Source: DASVBE01 sp963770375
Lineage (GTDB): Bacteria; Actinomycetota; Actinomycetes; Streptosporangiales; Streptosporangiaceae
Direction of reading: 5' to 3'
Length of the DNA stretch: 64,000 nucleotides
NCBI GenBank assembly: GCA_963770375.1
Contig: CAVYPM010000012.1
Span: 62,001 to 126,000 of the forward strand
Positions 44,405 through 52,782 of the stretch are shown here, piece after piece (positions within the stretch are counted from its first letter, which is position 1; every line of letters starts with the position of its first letter). The notes under the pieces were generated by a model. It saw nothing but the letters and a program-made list of their open reading frames with translations. It was not told the origin of the DNA and made no database searches. The translations under genes were made by a program, and so were the position numbers.

Positions 44405-45004
44405 ATGGCTGCTGCACAGGACCCTGACCAACAGGCTGGCCCGGCCTGGCCGGTGGAAGCCGGGCCGTTGTCCGGCCTGAGCGGGGTCGTCGGCAGCCCG
44501 CTGCCCGCGGCCACGCTGGACCGCACCGACCTGCGGCTGCTCGCGCTGCTCGCCGCGGACTCGCGGACCAGCCAGCGCAAGCTCGGCCGTGAGCTGAACA
44601 TGTCGGCCCCCGCGGTCGGCGTCCGGATCGCCCGGCTGGAGCGGGCCGGGGTGATCCAGGGGTACTCGGTGCGGGTCGACTGGGCGGCGGCGGGCTACCC
44701 GCTGCAGGCGTACCTGTCGATTACCGCGTCGGCCAACCTGGGCGGGGTGCTGCAGGCCCTGCACGGCATCCCCGAGGTGGAGGAGGTGGCGGTGGTGGCC
44801 GGGTCGATGGACCTGCTGGCCCGGATCCGGCTGCGGGACCACAGCCACCTCAAGGCGCTGATGTTCGAGCAGGTCTGGCAGATCCCCGGGGTGCAGCGCA
44901 CCGAGACGTTCCTGACGCTGGGCGAGATGCCGGGCAAGGAGTTCACCCGGCTGCTGATCGAGCAGCACGAGCGCCTGGCCGGCGAGGACGGCGGCGAGGC
45001 ATAA
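44405..45004 (+). CDS. Lrp/AsnC-family regulator
   Basis: 199 residues. ATG 44405 is preceded 8 bases upstream by GAGGAG; GTG 44396 is in frame but poorly placed. A ~35-residue Pro/Ala extension, then the AsnC winged helix LDRTDLRLLALLAADSRTSQ and LNMSAPAVGVRIARLERAGV, and a RAM ligand domain with YLSITASANLGGVLQALHGI and VAVVAGSMDLLARIRLRDH. Binds amino acids or related effectors. It lies 78 bases after the system-B ATPase and may respond to the amino acid released from the imported ligand. Confidence 0.88.
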   Translation: MAAAQDPDQQAGPAWPVEAGPLSGLSGVVGSPLPAATLDRTDLRLLALLAADSRTSQRKLGRELNMSAPAVGVRIARLERAGVIQGYSVRVDWAAAGYPLQAYLSITASANLGGVLQALHGIPEVEEVAVVAGSMDLLARIRLRDHSHLKALMFEQVWQIPGVQRTETFLTLGEMPGKEFTRLLIEQHERLAGEDGGEA

Positions 45005-45082
45005 AGGGCAGTACCTGAGCGCGGGGCTGGCGGGAAATGGCGCCAGCCCGGATAATAAGGGCCCACTTAGGGGGAGGTGGGC

Positions 45083-46579
45083 ATGGGGCAGCCACCGGAT
45101 CCGCAGCCAGGACCAGAACGGCGAGCACGCCGCCCGTTGCTGCGCAACGAGATCGTCTCGCAGGCTCTTCTGGATCCCGATGACCGCGCCGCGATCGGCC
45201 TGCCGGTCGGCCAGCCGGACAACCCGGACCCGGCCCTGCCCGTGGTCATCGAGCTCAACCTGCAGTACCAGGACGGCCTGGACGCCGTCACCGAGCGGTT
45301 CGCGGCGAAATGGACCGCGGTCATCGGGACGCCGGTGCCGGAGCAGACCGCCGACCTCTACTACTGCGCGGACCTCACGGTCACGCAGGTCAAGGCGCTG
45401 GTCGAGGACGACCTGCGGAACCAGGTGCCGGCCACCCGGGTGGTGTACCGGGTCTGGCCGGACTTCCCGGTCCAGCCGCTGATCGACCGGTCCGGTTCCA
45501 CGATCAAGGCCGACGCGGCCTTCCGCTCCTACGCCGCGGCGGGGCACGGCGTGACCTGGGCGGTCCTGGACTCCGGTATCGACCAGCAGCACCCGCACTT
45601 CAAGCAGTACGGCACGCTTCTCGGCGAGGTCGCCCACCTGCACAGGGACTTCACCGATCCGGACGGCAAGGGCGACCCGCTGACCGACGGCATGGGGCAC
45701 GGCACGCACGTCGCCGGCATCATCGCCGGCGGGATGGCGCCCAGGGCCCGCGGCGTCCGGGTGCTCCAGCAGCTGCAGGACCCGGACAACCCGCAGGGCA
45801 CCACGACGCACGAGCGGAAGGTCGACCCGGCCCTGCTGTCCGGTATCGCGCCGCACGCCAAGCTGGTCAGCCTCAAGGTGCTCGACGACCAGGGGCGGGG
45901 CAGCTCGATGAACATCGTGCGGGCCCTGGAGCACATCCGCACCAAGATCAACGGCCCGAAGCTGATGCGGGTGCACGGGGTCAACCTGAGCGTGGGCTAC
46001 GAGTTCGACCCGAAGTGGTTCGCCTGCGGGCAGAGCCCGCTGTGCGTGGCGGTCAACCGGCTGGTCCGGTCGGGCGTGGTGGTCGTCGTCGCGGCGGGCA
46101 ACACCGGTTACGGCGTGCTCAGCTCCATCCAGCGGCAGACCTCGGTCGGCTTCACGATGACCATCAACGACCCGGGCAACGCCGAGCTGCCGATCACCGT
46201 CGGCGCCACGCACCGGGACATGCCGCACACCTACGGGGTGTCCTACTTCTCGTCCAAGGGGCCGACCGGGGACGGCCGGGCCAAGCCGGACCTGGTCGCG
46301 CCGGGCGAGCGGATCACCTCGTGCGCCGCGGGCGACGCGCTGGCCGGGGCTGGGGGCAAGCCCGGTGAGGCGGTGTACGTCGAGGACAGCGGCACCAGCA
46401 TGGCCGCCCCGCATGTATCTGGCGCGATCGCCGCGTTTCTGTCTATCCGGCAGGAGTTCGTCGGGCAGCCCGAGCAGGTCAAGGACATCTTCACCCGGTC
46501 GGCGACGCCGCTGGGCCGGGAGCGGTACTTCGAGGGGCACGGGCTCGTCGATCTGATGCGGGCCATTCAGTCCGTCTAG
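45083..46579 (+). CDS. subtilisin-family (S8) serine peptidase without signal peptide
   Basis: 498 residues; ATG 45083 with GGAGGTG just upstream. No Sec or Tat leader. A ~150-residue N-terminal region precedes the S8 domain: VTWAVLDSGIDQQHPHF (Asp), GMGHGTHVAGIIAGG (His) and EDSGTSMAAPHVSGAIAAFL (Ser). A long insertion between Asp/His and the core, and a VVVVAAGNTGYG oxyanion Asn, are normal. Apparently cytosolic, unusual for actinomycete subtilases. Followed after 14 bases by an alpha/beta hydrolase gene, probably one operon. Confidence 0.88.
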   Translation: MGQPPDPQPGPERRARRPLLRNEIVSQALLDPDDRAAIGLPVGQPDNPDPALPVVIELNLQYQDGLDAVTERFAAKWTAVIGTPVPEQTADLYYCADLTVTQVKALVEDDLRNQVPATRVVYRVWPDFPVQPLIDRSGSTIKADAAFRSYAAAGHGVTWAVLDSGIDQQHPHFKQYGTLLGEVAHLHRDFTDPDGKGDPLTDGMGHGTHVAGIIAGGMAPRARGVRVLQQLQDPDNPQGTTTHERKVDPALLSGIAPHAKLVSLKVLDDQGRGSSMNIVRALEHIRTKINGPKLMRVHGVNLSVGYEFDPKWFACGQSPLCVAVNRLVRSGVVVVVAAGNTGYGVLSSIQRQTSVGFTMTINDPGNAELPITVGATHRDMPHTYGVSYFSSKGPTGDGRAKPDLVAPGERITSCAAGDALAGAGGKPGEAVYVEDSGTSMAAPHVSGAIAAFLSIRQEFVGQPEQVKDIFTRSATPLGRERYFEGHGLVDLMRAIQSV

Positions 46580-46593
46580 GGAGGGGGTTCCCG

Positions 46594-48003
46594 ATGGCCG
46601 ATCTCACCACCTGGCCGACCTGGGAAATCCAGTTCGACCGGTCCGGCAACGTCGACCCGGCGGCGCGCGCCGCGCTGCTCACCGAGATCCCGGGGGCCGG
46701 GATCACCGACCTGGTGGTGATGAGCCACGGCTGGAACTCCTCGCCGGACCACTCCCGGGTGCTGTACAAGCAGTGGTTCGGCATGCTCGACAAGCTCGTC
46801 CCCGACGGGACCCCGGCCCAGATCGGCACACTGGGCGTGATCTGGCCGTCCATGCTCTGGACGGACGAGACGCCGCCGGGCGGCGCGGGCGGTGGCGGGG
46901 GCGGCGGTGCGGCCGGGCTGGCCGGCGCGGGGCCGGGCGGAGGCGCGGGCGCGCCGGTGGCCGCGCTGGACGCCGTCTACCCCGATCAGGACCAGCAGCA
47001 GATCCTCGGCCAGCTGGCCGCGCTGCTCGACGCGCAGTCGCCGGACCCGGCGGAGCTGGCCAAGTTCCACGCGCTGATGGTCCAGCTGGCCGCCAGCGAG
47101 CCGGCCGCGATCGGCCCGGAGGACAGCGGCCCGCAGACGATGCTCACCGAGGACCCGCAGGTGCTCGCGCAGCGGTTCGCCGCGGCCCTCGACGACGCGG
47201 CCGGGCCCGGGGCCGGGCAGGCCGCGGACCAGGGCGGTGCGGCCGACATCGGCGGGGCGGCGGACCTGGGCGGGGCCGCGGACCTGGGCGGGGCGGGCGA
47301 CGACGGGCAGGGCGCGGCCGGGTTCGGCGCGATCACCGGCCGGCTGTGGAACGGGATGAAGGAAGCCCTGCGGCAGCTCACCTACTTCCAGATGAAGGAC
47401 CGCGCCGGGACCGTCGGCCAGCAGGGCCTCGGCCCGTTCCTCGGCGACCTGGCCAGCCGCTCGGCCGGGCTGCGCGTGCACCTGATCGGGCACAGCTTCG
47501 GCGGCCGGCTGGTCTCGTTCACGCTGGCGGGCCTGCCCGCCGGCAAGCCGTCCCCGGTCGCCTCGCTGACCCTGCTGGAGGGGGCGTTCTCGCACTTCGC
47601 GTTCGCCGCGTCGCTGCCGCAGGACAAAGGCCGGTCCGGGGCGCTGAACGGCATGACGGCCCGGGTCAACGGCCCGCTGCTGGCCTGCTTCTCGTCCTTC
47701 GACCTGGCCCTGGCCATCTTCTACCCGGTGGCCTCGATGACGTCCGGCGACGACGCGGCCGGGCTGACCGACGCGCTGAAGTTCCGGTTCGGCGGCATGG
47801 GCCACGACGGCGCCCAGGCGGTCGGGGCGGCCGCGGTCGCGGTCAAGAAGGTGGGCCAGCCCTATCAGTTCACGGCCGGGAAGTTCACCAACATCGACTG
47901 CAGCTCGGTGGTCAAGAAGGGCGACCCGCCGTCCGGCGCGCACAGCGACATCGTGCATCCCGAGCTGGGCTGGGCCATGCTCACCGCGGCCGGGCTGGTC
48001 TGA
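46594..48003 (+). CDS. alpha/beta-hydrolase-fold protein with low-complexity insert
   Basis: 469 residues. Strand-turn DLVVMSHGWNSSPDHSRVLY (oxyanion region) and nucleophile elbow HLIGHSFGGRLVSFTLAG mark a serine hydrolase; GAHSDIVHPELGWAML supplies a candidate His. Between them lies a Gly/Ala-rich insert with short repeats (GGAADIGGAADLGGAADLGG, coded near 47236-47300). No signal peptide. AGGGAGGGG lies before the ATG. Co-expressed with the S8 peptidase; could be a target, activator or second effector. Function unknown. Confidence 0.75.
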   Translation: MADLTTWPTWEIQFDRSGNVDPAARAALLTEIPGAGITDLVVMSHGWNSSPDHSRVLYKQWFGMLDKLVPDGTPAQIGTLGVIWPSMLWTDETPPGGAGGGGGGGAAGLAGAGPGGGAGAPVAALDAVYPDQDQQQILGQLAALLDAQSPDPAELAKFHALMVQLAASEPAAIGPEDSGPQTMLTEDPQVLAQRFAAALDDAAGPGAGQAADQGGAADIGGAADLGGAADLGGAGDDGQGAAGFGAITGRLWNGMKEALRQLTYFQMKDRAGTVGQQGLGPFLGDLASRSAGLRVHLIGHSFGGRLVSFTLAGLPAGKPSPVASLTLLEGAFSHFAFAASLPQDKGRSGALNGMTARVNGPLLACFSSFDLALAIFYPVASMTSGDDAAGLTDALKFRFGGMGHDGAQAVGAAAVAVKKVGQPYQFTAGKFTNIDCSSVVKKGDPPSGAHSDIVHPELGWAMLTAAGLV

Positions 48004-48004
48004 C

Positions 48005-48026
48005 CTGGGGCCGGTGGCTCGCCACC
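48005..48026. terminator. hairpin after the hydrolase gene
   Basis: GGTGGC-TC-GCCACC at 48013-48026, flanked by CTGGG and CCCAG, lies between the convergent hydrolase and FHA-ABC genes. Confidence 0.45.
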
Positions 48027-48069
48027 CAGCTCCCGTGATCCGTAAAGAACTTTCTGCCGGCCGCCGCCG

Positions 48070-50539
48070 CTAGCGGGTGCGGGGGCGGGTCCTGGCCAGC
48101 CGCCGCCAGGTGAGGAGGATGAGCACGAGGGCGAGCACGGCCTGCATCGCCATCGCCAGCAGCCACTGGTGCGGGGTGTGATTCCACAGCGGGTCCGGCT
48201 TGGTGTCCGGGCTGAGCGGCTGGATGTGGTTGAGGTCCGCGGTGGACGCTATCGCGGCGAAGCCCCACCGGGACGGTGCGAACCAGGACAGCTGCTCCAG
48301 GCCGGTGATGCCGTTGATGGCGAACACGCCGCCGCTCAGCACGACCTCGACCAGGACCGCCAGCACCAGCAGCGGCATGGTCTTGTCCGAGGAGTTGACC
48401 ACCGCGGAGATGAGCAGGCCCAGCACCATGGAGGCCACCGCGAGCAGCGCCATCGCGGCGATGAGCTCCACCAGCGGATGGGACGTCAGGAAGGCGCCGG
48501 AGGGCGGCAGCTTGCGGCCGAGCATCCCGATGTAGACCATCACGACCGCCTGCAGCGCGCTGATCAGGCCAAGAATCACGAGCTTCGACCACAGGTAGGC
48601 GCCGGGCGACAGGCCGGCGGCCCGTTCCCGGGTGTAGATCGCCCGTTCCTTGACCAGTTCCCTGACCGCGTTCGCCAGGCCGATCAGGCAGGCGCTCATG
48701 ACCAGGATCAGCAGGACGGGCTGGGCGTCGACGTTGCCCGGGCCGGTCAGCCCCTTGGCGGCCGGGACGGCCCGGATCAGGCCGCCGAGGACGAACGGCA
48801 GCACGGTCAGCACCACCGCGTAGTTGCGGTCGGCGGCGATGACCGCGAGATACCGCCGGGCCAGGGTGGAGAGCTGGGCCAGCCGGTTCCGTGACTTCGG
48901 CGGCGGCGCAGCCTTGGCGGCCGCCGGGATGGCCCGGGGCGCCTGCACGGCCGCCGTGACGTACTGGGCGCAGTACGCGGAGCTGCGGTACTCCCCCGCC
49001 CAGTCCCGGTCCGGCTCGGCCTCGAAGGCCCGGAACACCTGGGCCCAGCCGGGCTGGCCGAAATGCTTGAGGCCCTCGGCGGGCGGCCCGAAGTAGGCGA
49101 TCTTGCCGCCGGGCACGAGGACCAGCAGACGGTCGCAGATGTCGAGGTTGGCCACGCTGTGCGTGACGACGATGACCGTCCGGCCGTCGTGGGCCAGGTC
49201 GGCCATCATCTCCATGACCGACATGTCCAGGCCGGGGTCCAGCCCGGACGTTGGCTCGTCCAGGAAGAGCAGGGAGGGTTTGGTGAGCAGCTCGAGGGCG
49301 ACGTTGACCCGCTTCTGCTGGCCGCCGGACAGCGCCGAGGTGCGGGTCTCCGCGTGCTTCGTGAGGGACAGCTCGCCGAGCACCTCGGTGATCCGCCGGT
49401 CCCGCTCCGGCTTGCTGACGTCCCGGGGGAACCGCAGCTCGGCGGCGTAGCCCAGGGCTTTCTGGGCGGACAGCTGCGTGTGCAGGATGTTCTCCTGCGG
49501 GACCAGGCCGATCCGGTGCCGCAGCTCGTCGTAGTCCGCGTACAGGTCGCGCTCGTCGTACAGGACCGATCCTGAGGTGGCCGGCCGCATGCCGGTCAGC
49601 GCGCCGAGCAGGGTGGACTTGCCCGCGCCGCTGGGCCCGATCACGGCGAGCAGGCAGCGCTCACCGAGCGGGAAGCTCACGTCGTCCAGGATCACCTTGC
49701 CGCCGGGCAGCCGGACGGTCAGGCCGCGGGCCTCCAGCGACACGTCGCCGGTGTCGATGAACTCCTGCAGCTCGCCGCCGACCAGGCGGAAGGTGGCGTG
49801 GCCGATGCCGATGACGTCGGCCTCGGTGACCGGGGCGGTGCTGACGCGCTGCCCGTTGACGTAGGTGCCGTTATGGCTGCCGAGGTCGGCGATCTCGTAG
49901 CCGGTGACGATCTTGCGCAGTTCGGCGTGGTAGCGGGAGACGCCGAGGTCGGGGACGACGACCTGGTTGTCGGGGGCCCGGCCGATCTTCAGGGCCCGGG
50001 CCGGGAGCGGCAGGATGCCGCTCGGCGCACGGCTGGCGCGGCGGGGCGCCGGGATGGCGCGCGGCCGGGGCCGGCGGGGCCGGGCGGGTCGGCGGAATGG
50101 CGGCCGCCGGGGCCTGCGGGGCGGGGCGCGGCTGGACCCCGGTGGCCAGCTCGGTGGTCTCCGGGCTGGGCGGCACGGCGGGTGCGGCCGGCGCGGCGGG
50201 TGCGGCGGGTGCGGCCGCCAGCGAGCAGGACACGGCCGGGCCGAGGTCCGGGTGGCCCAGGCGGATCAGGCACGCCCCGGTGATCTCCACCCGCTCGACG
50301 CGGTCGCGGCCGACGAACGTCCCGTTGGTGCTGCCGGCGTCCTCCAGCAGCCACTGGCCGCTGTCCGCCCGGAAGACCGCGTGCAGCCAGGAGACCGTGG
50401 GGTCGTCCAGCACGAGGTCCGACTGGGGGTCGCGGCCGATCCGGTACCGGGACCCCGGCTGAAGCGCGCGGTCGTACCCCTGGATACGGATCAGAAGGGC
50501 CGGGAGGGCAACGGGGGAAGCTTCCTGCTCGGCCGTCAC
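48070..50539 (-). CDS. FHA-FHA-ABC exporter (Rv1747-like), one frameshift
   Basis: Reconstructed ~822 residues. FHA1 (~20-95): YRIGRDPQSDLVLDD and LEDAGSTNGTFVGR. A Pro/Ala linker holds the shift near 50045, beside a run of four C. FHA2: KIGRAPDNQVVVPDLGVSRY and DLGSHNGTYVNGQRV. Then an ABC domain: VIGPSGAGKSTLLGALTG, LSGGQQKRVNVALELL, LLFLDEPTSGLD. An ABC-2 membrane domain with six helices ends the protein. Same order as mycobacterial Rv1747, whose FHA domains bind phosphothreonines placed by Ser/Thr kinases; a PknB-like kinase is encoded at 21886-23622. Substrate unknown, perhaps a cell-envelope lipid or glycan. Confidence 0.87.
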
Positions 50540-50702
50540 CCGCCCACTTTACGTGGCCTTTGCCAGCAAATGGTTACCGCCTGCTCGTGAACTTTCCGCG
50601 TGCGGCGGCGGCGGGCTGGCCGGCGGGCGTACGGGACGGCCTGAGCGGCCGGCGATATGCTTGCGGTGATTCTCAAGATCAACTTGGGCCGGGAGCGTGG
50701 CC

Positions 50703-51539
50703 GTGACCGATGAGTACCGATTCCGCGCCTCGCCGTCGCTGACGGGGAACTGGCAGCACTTCCGGTTCGCGGTGGCCGACGGGGTCGCCACGGTCACCCT
50801 GGACCGGCCGGAGAAGCTGAACCCGCTGACCTTCGAGAGCTACGCGGACCTGCGCGATCTGCTGGCCGAGCTGCCGCATCACACCGACGTGCGGGTGCTG
50901 GTCATCCGCGGCGAGGGCAAGGGCTTCTGCGGCGGCGGCGACGTCAACGAGATCATCGGCGAGCTGATCAAGATGGAGCCGCGGGACCTGATCCGGTTCA
51001 CGAAGATGACCGGGGACGTGATCCGCGCCATGCGCGAGTGCCCGGTCCCCATCATCGCGGCGGTGCACGGCATCGCCGCCGGGGCCGGGGCGGTGATCGC
51101 GCTGGCCGCGGACTTCCGGGTGGTCTCCGCGTCCGGCCGGTTCGCGTTCCTGTTCACCAAGGTGGGGCTGTCGGGCGGGGACATGGGCGCGGCCTACCTG
51201 CTGCCGCGGGTGGTCGGGCTGGGGCGTGCCACCGAGCTGCTGATGCTCGGCGGGGTCATCGACGCGGCCACCGCGGACCGGTACGGGCTGGTGTCCCGGC
51301 TGGTGGCGGACGACGAGATCGGCGGGGCCGTCGCGGAGCTGGCGCGCACGCTGGCCGACGGGCCGACGCTGGCGCTGGCGCAGACCAAGGCGCTGCTGAC
51401 CAGGGAGCTGGACATGCCGCTGGGCGCGGCGATGGAGCTCGACGCGATGACCCAGGCGCTGCTCATGACCACGAAGGACCACGCGGAGTTCCACGCGGCG
51501 TTCAACGAGAAGCGGCCGCCGCGGTGGCAGGGCCGCTGA
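50703..51539 (+). CDS. crotonase-family protein of an aryl-CoA pathway
   Basis: 278 residues; GTG 50703 chosen because GGGAG lies 7 bases upstream. Crotonase fold: ATVTLDRPEKLNPLTFESYA, GKGFCGGGDVNEIIGELIK (oxyanion hole), HGIAAGAGAVIALAADFRVV and TKVGLSGGDMGAAYLLPRVV. Both hydratase glutamates are missing, so a non-hydratase activity such as isomerisation or ring hydrolysis is likely. Followed by an SDR and a Rid gene, with an aminobenzoate-type ligase and FAD/OYE monooxygenase 8-10 kb away: this combination is, from memory of such clusters, typical of anthraniloyl-/salicylyl-CoA breakdown. Confidence 0.85.
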   Translation: MTDEYRFRASPSLTGNWQHFRFAVADGVATVTLDRPEKLNPLTFESYADLRDLLAELPHHTDVRVLVIRGEGKGFCGGGDVNEIIGELIKMEPRDLIRFTKMTGDVIRAMRECPVPIIAAVHGIAAGAGAVIALAADFRVVSASGRFAFLFTKVGLSGGDMGAAYLLPRVVGLGRATELLMLGGVIDAATADRYGLVSRLVADDEIGGAVAELARTLADGPTLALAQTKALLTRELDMPLGAAMELDAMTQALLMTTKDHAEFHAAFNEKRPPRWQGR

Positions 51540-51540
51540 G

Positions 51541-52342
51541 ATGACGGCGCCGGCAGCGGCGCGGAGACGGCCGGCGGTGCGGAGACGGCCGGGGGGCGCG
51601 GGTGGCGCTGGTCACCGGGGCCGGGCGGGGTATCGGGCGGGCGGTCGCGCAGCGGCTGAGCGCGGAGGGCCTGCGGGTCGCGCTGGTCGCGCGGGACGCC
51701 GGGCAGCTGGCGGAGACCGCGGCGCTGTGCGCCGGTCCCGCGCTGGCGCTGCCCGCCGACGTGACGGACGAGGGGCAGGTGCAGGACGCGTTCGGCGCGG
51801 TGGAGGATGCGTGGGGGCCGGTCGAGGTGCTGGTGGCCGCGGCGGGCGGCGGTTTCTCGGCCCGGCTGGAGGAGACCTCCGACGCGGACTGGCAGCGCAT
51901 GCTCGATCTCAACCTGACCGCGCCGTTCCGGTGCGCCCGGCGGGCGGTGCCGGGCATGCGCGCGGGCGGATGGGGGCGGATCGTGGTGATCGCGTCCACC
52001 GCGGCGCGGATCGGCGAGCCGTACATTGCGGCGTACGCGGCGAGCAAGCATGGTGTGCTGGGGCTGGTCCGGTCGGCCGCGGCGGAGCTGGCCCGGACCG
52101 GGATCACGGTGAACGCGGTGTGCCCGGGGTACGCGGATACGCCGATGACGGACGGGACCGTGGCCCGGATCGCGGCGGTGTCCGGGCGGAGCGAGGAGAA
52201 CGCGCGGCAGGCGCTGGAGCGCAAGCAGCCGATCGGGCGGCTGATCGCGCCCGGCGAGGTGGCGGACGCGGTGTGGTTCTGCGTATCCGCGGCGGCCGTG
52301 ACCGGACAGGGCATCAACGTGGACGGAGGAACGGTGCAGTGA
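51541..52342 (+). CDS. SDR-family NAD(P)-dependent oxidoreductase, probable one-base error at start
   Basis: About 266 residues. VALVTGAGRGIGRAVAQRLS (Rossmann), VAAAGGGFSARL, VIASTAARIGEP and YIAAYAASKHGVLGLVRSAA (catalytic Tyr-x3-Lys), and a C-terminal GQGINVDGGTVQ. The ATG at 51541 overlaps the upstream stop (TGAGATGA) but is one frame off; deleting one G from the GGGGGG run near 51590-51595 joins them as RPGARVALVTGAG. Without that correction the gene would begin at GTG 51602. Probably oxidises or reduces a hydroxy/oxo acyl-CoA intermediate of the aryl-CoA route. Confidence 0.83.
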
Positions 52343-52755
52343 GCCTGGAACGGGTCAACCCGGCGGAGCTGGCCCCGCCGAAGGGGTTCTCGCACGCCGT
52401 CACCGGGCGGGGCACGGTCATCTTCCTGGCCGGGCAGACCGCGCTGGACAGCGCCGGGAAGATCGCCGGCGAGGGCATCACGGCGCAGTTCGAGCAGGCG
52501 CTGGGCAATCTGCTGGCGGCGTTGCGCGCGGCCGGCGGCGAGCCGGGCATGCTGGCCAGCCTGACCGTGTACGCCACTGACCTGGCCGACTACCGGGCGC
52601 ACGCCGCAGAAATCGGCCAGGTGTGGCGGCGGCTGGTGGGCCGGGATTACCCGGCCATGGCGGCGATCGGCATCAGCCGCCTGTGGGACGAAGAAGCGCT
52701 GGTCGAGCTCCAGGGCCACGCGATCCTGCCCGAGCGCAGCGCTGGTGGCAGCTGA
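52339..52755 (+). CDS. Rid (YjgF/YER057c/UK114) family protein
   Basis: 138 residues from GTG 52339, overlapping the SDR stop by 4 bases, with GGAGGA 9 bases upstream. Rid fold: GFSHAVTGRGTVIFLAGQTA at the front and YPAMAAIGISRLWDEEALVE at the back. In classical RidA deaminases the PAR(S/T) turn has the key arginine; here it reads PAMAA, so that Arg is missing and imine deaminase activity cannot be assumed. Such a protein in an anthraniloyl-CoA context is suggestive because the monooxygenase product is an enamine. Confidence 0.87.
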   Translation: MSLERVNPAELAPPKGFSHAVTGRGTVIFLAGQTALDSAGKIAGEGITAQFEQALGNLLAALRAAGGEPGMLASLTVYATDLADYRAHAAEIGQVWRRLVGRDYPAMAAIGISRLWDEEALVELQGHAILPERSAGGS

Positions 52756-52782
52756 TCCACGGGTCGCAGCCGGTTCTGCGCC

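Noticed and set aside
42956..46540. 1194-residue minus-strand open frame
   Set aside because: Antisense to DppF-like, AsnC and subtilisin genes; His/Arg/Gln-rich low-information translation typical of GC-rich shadow frames.
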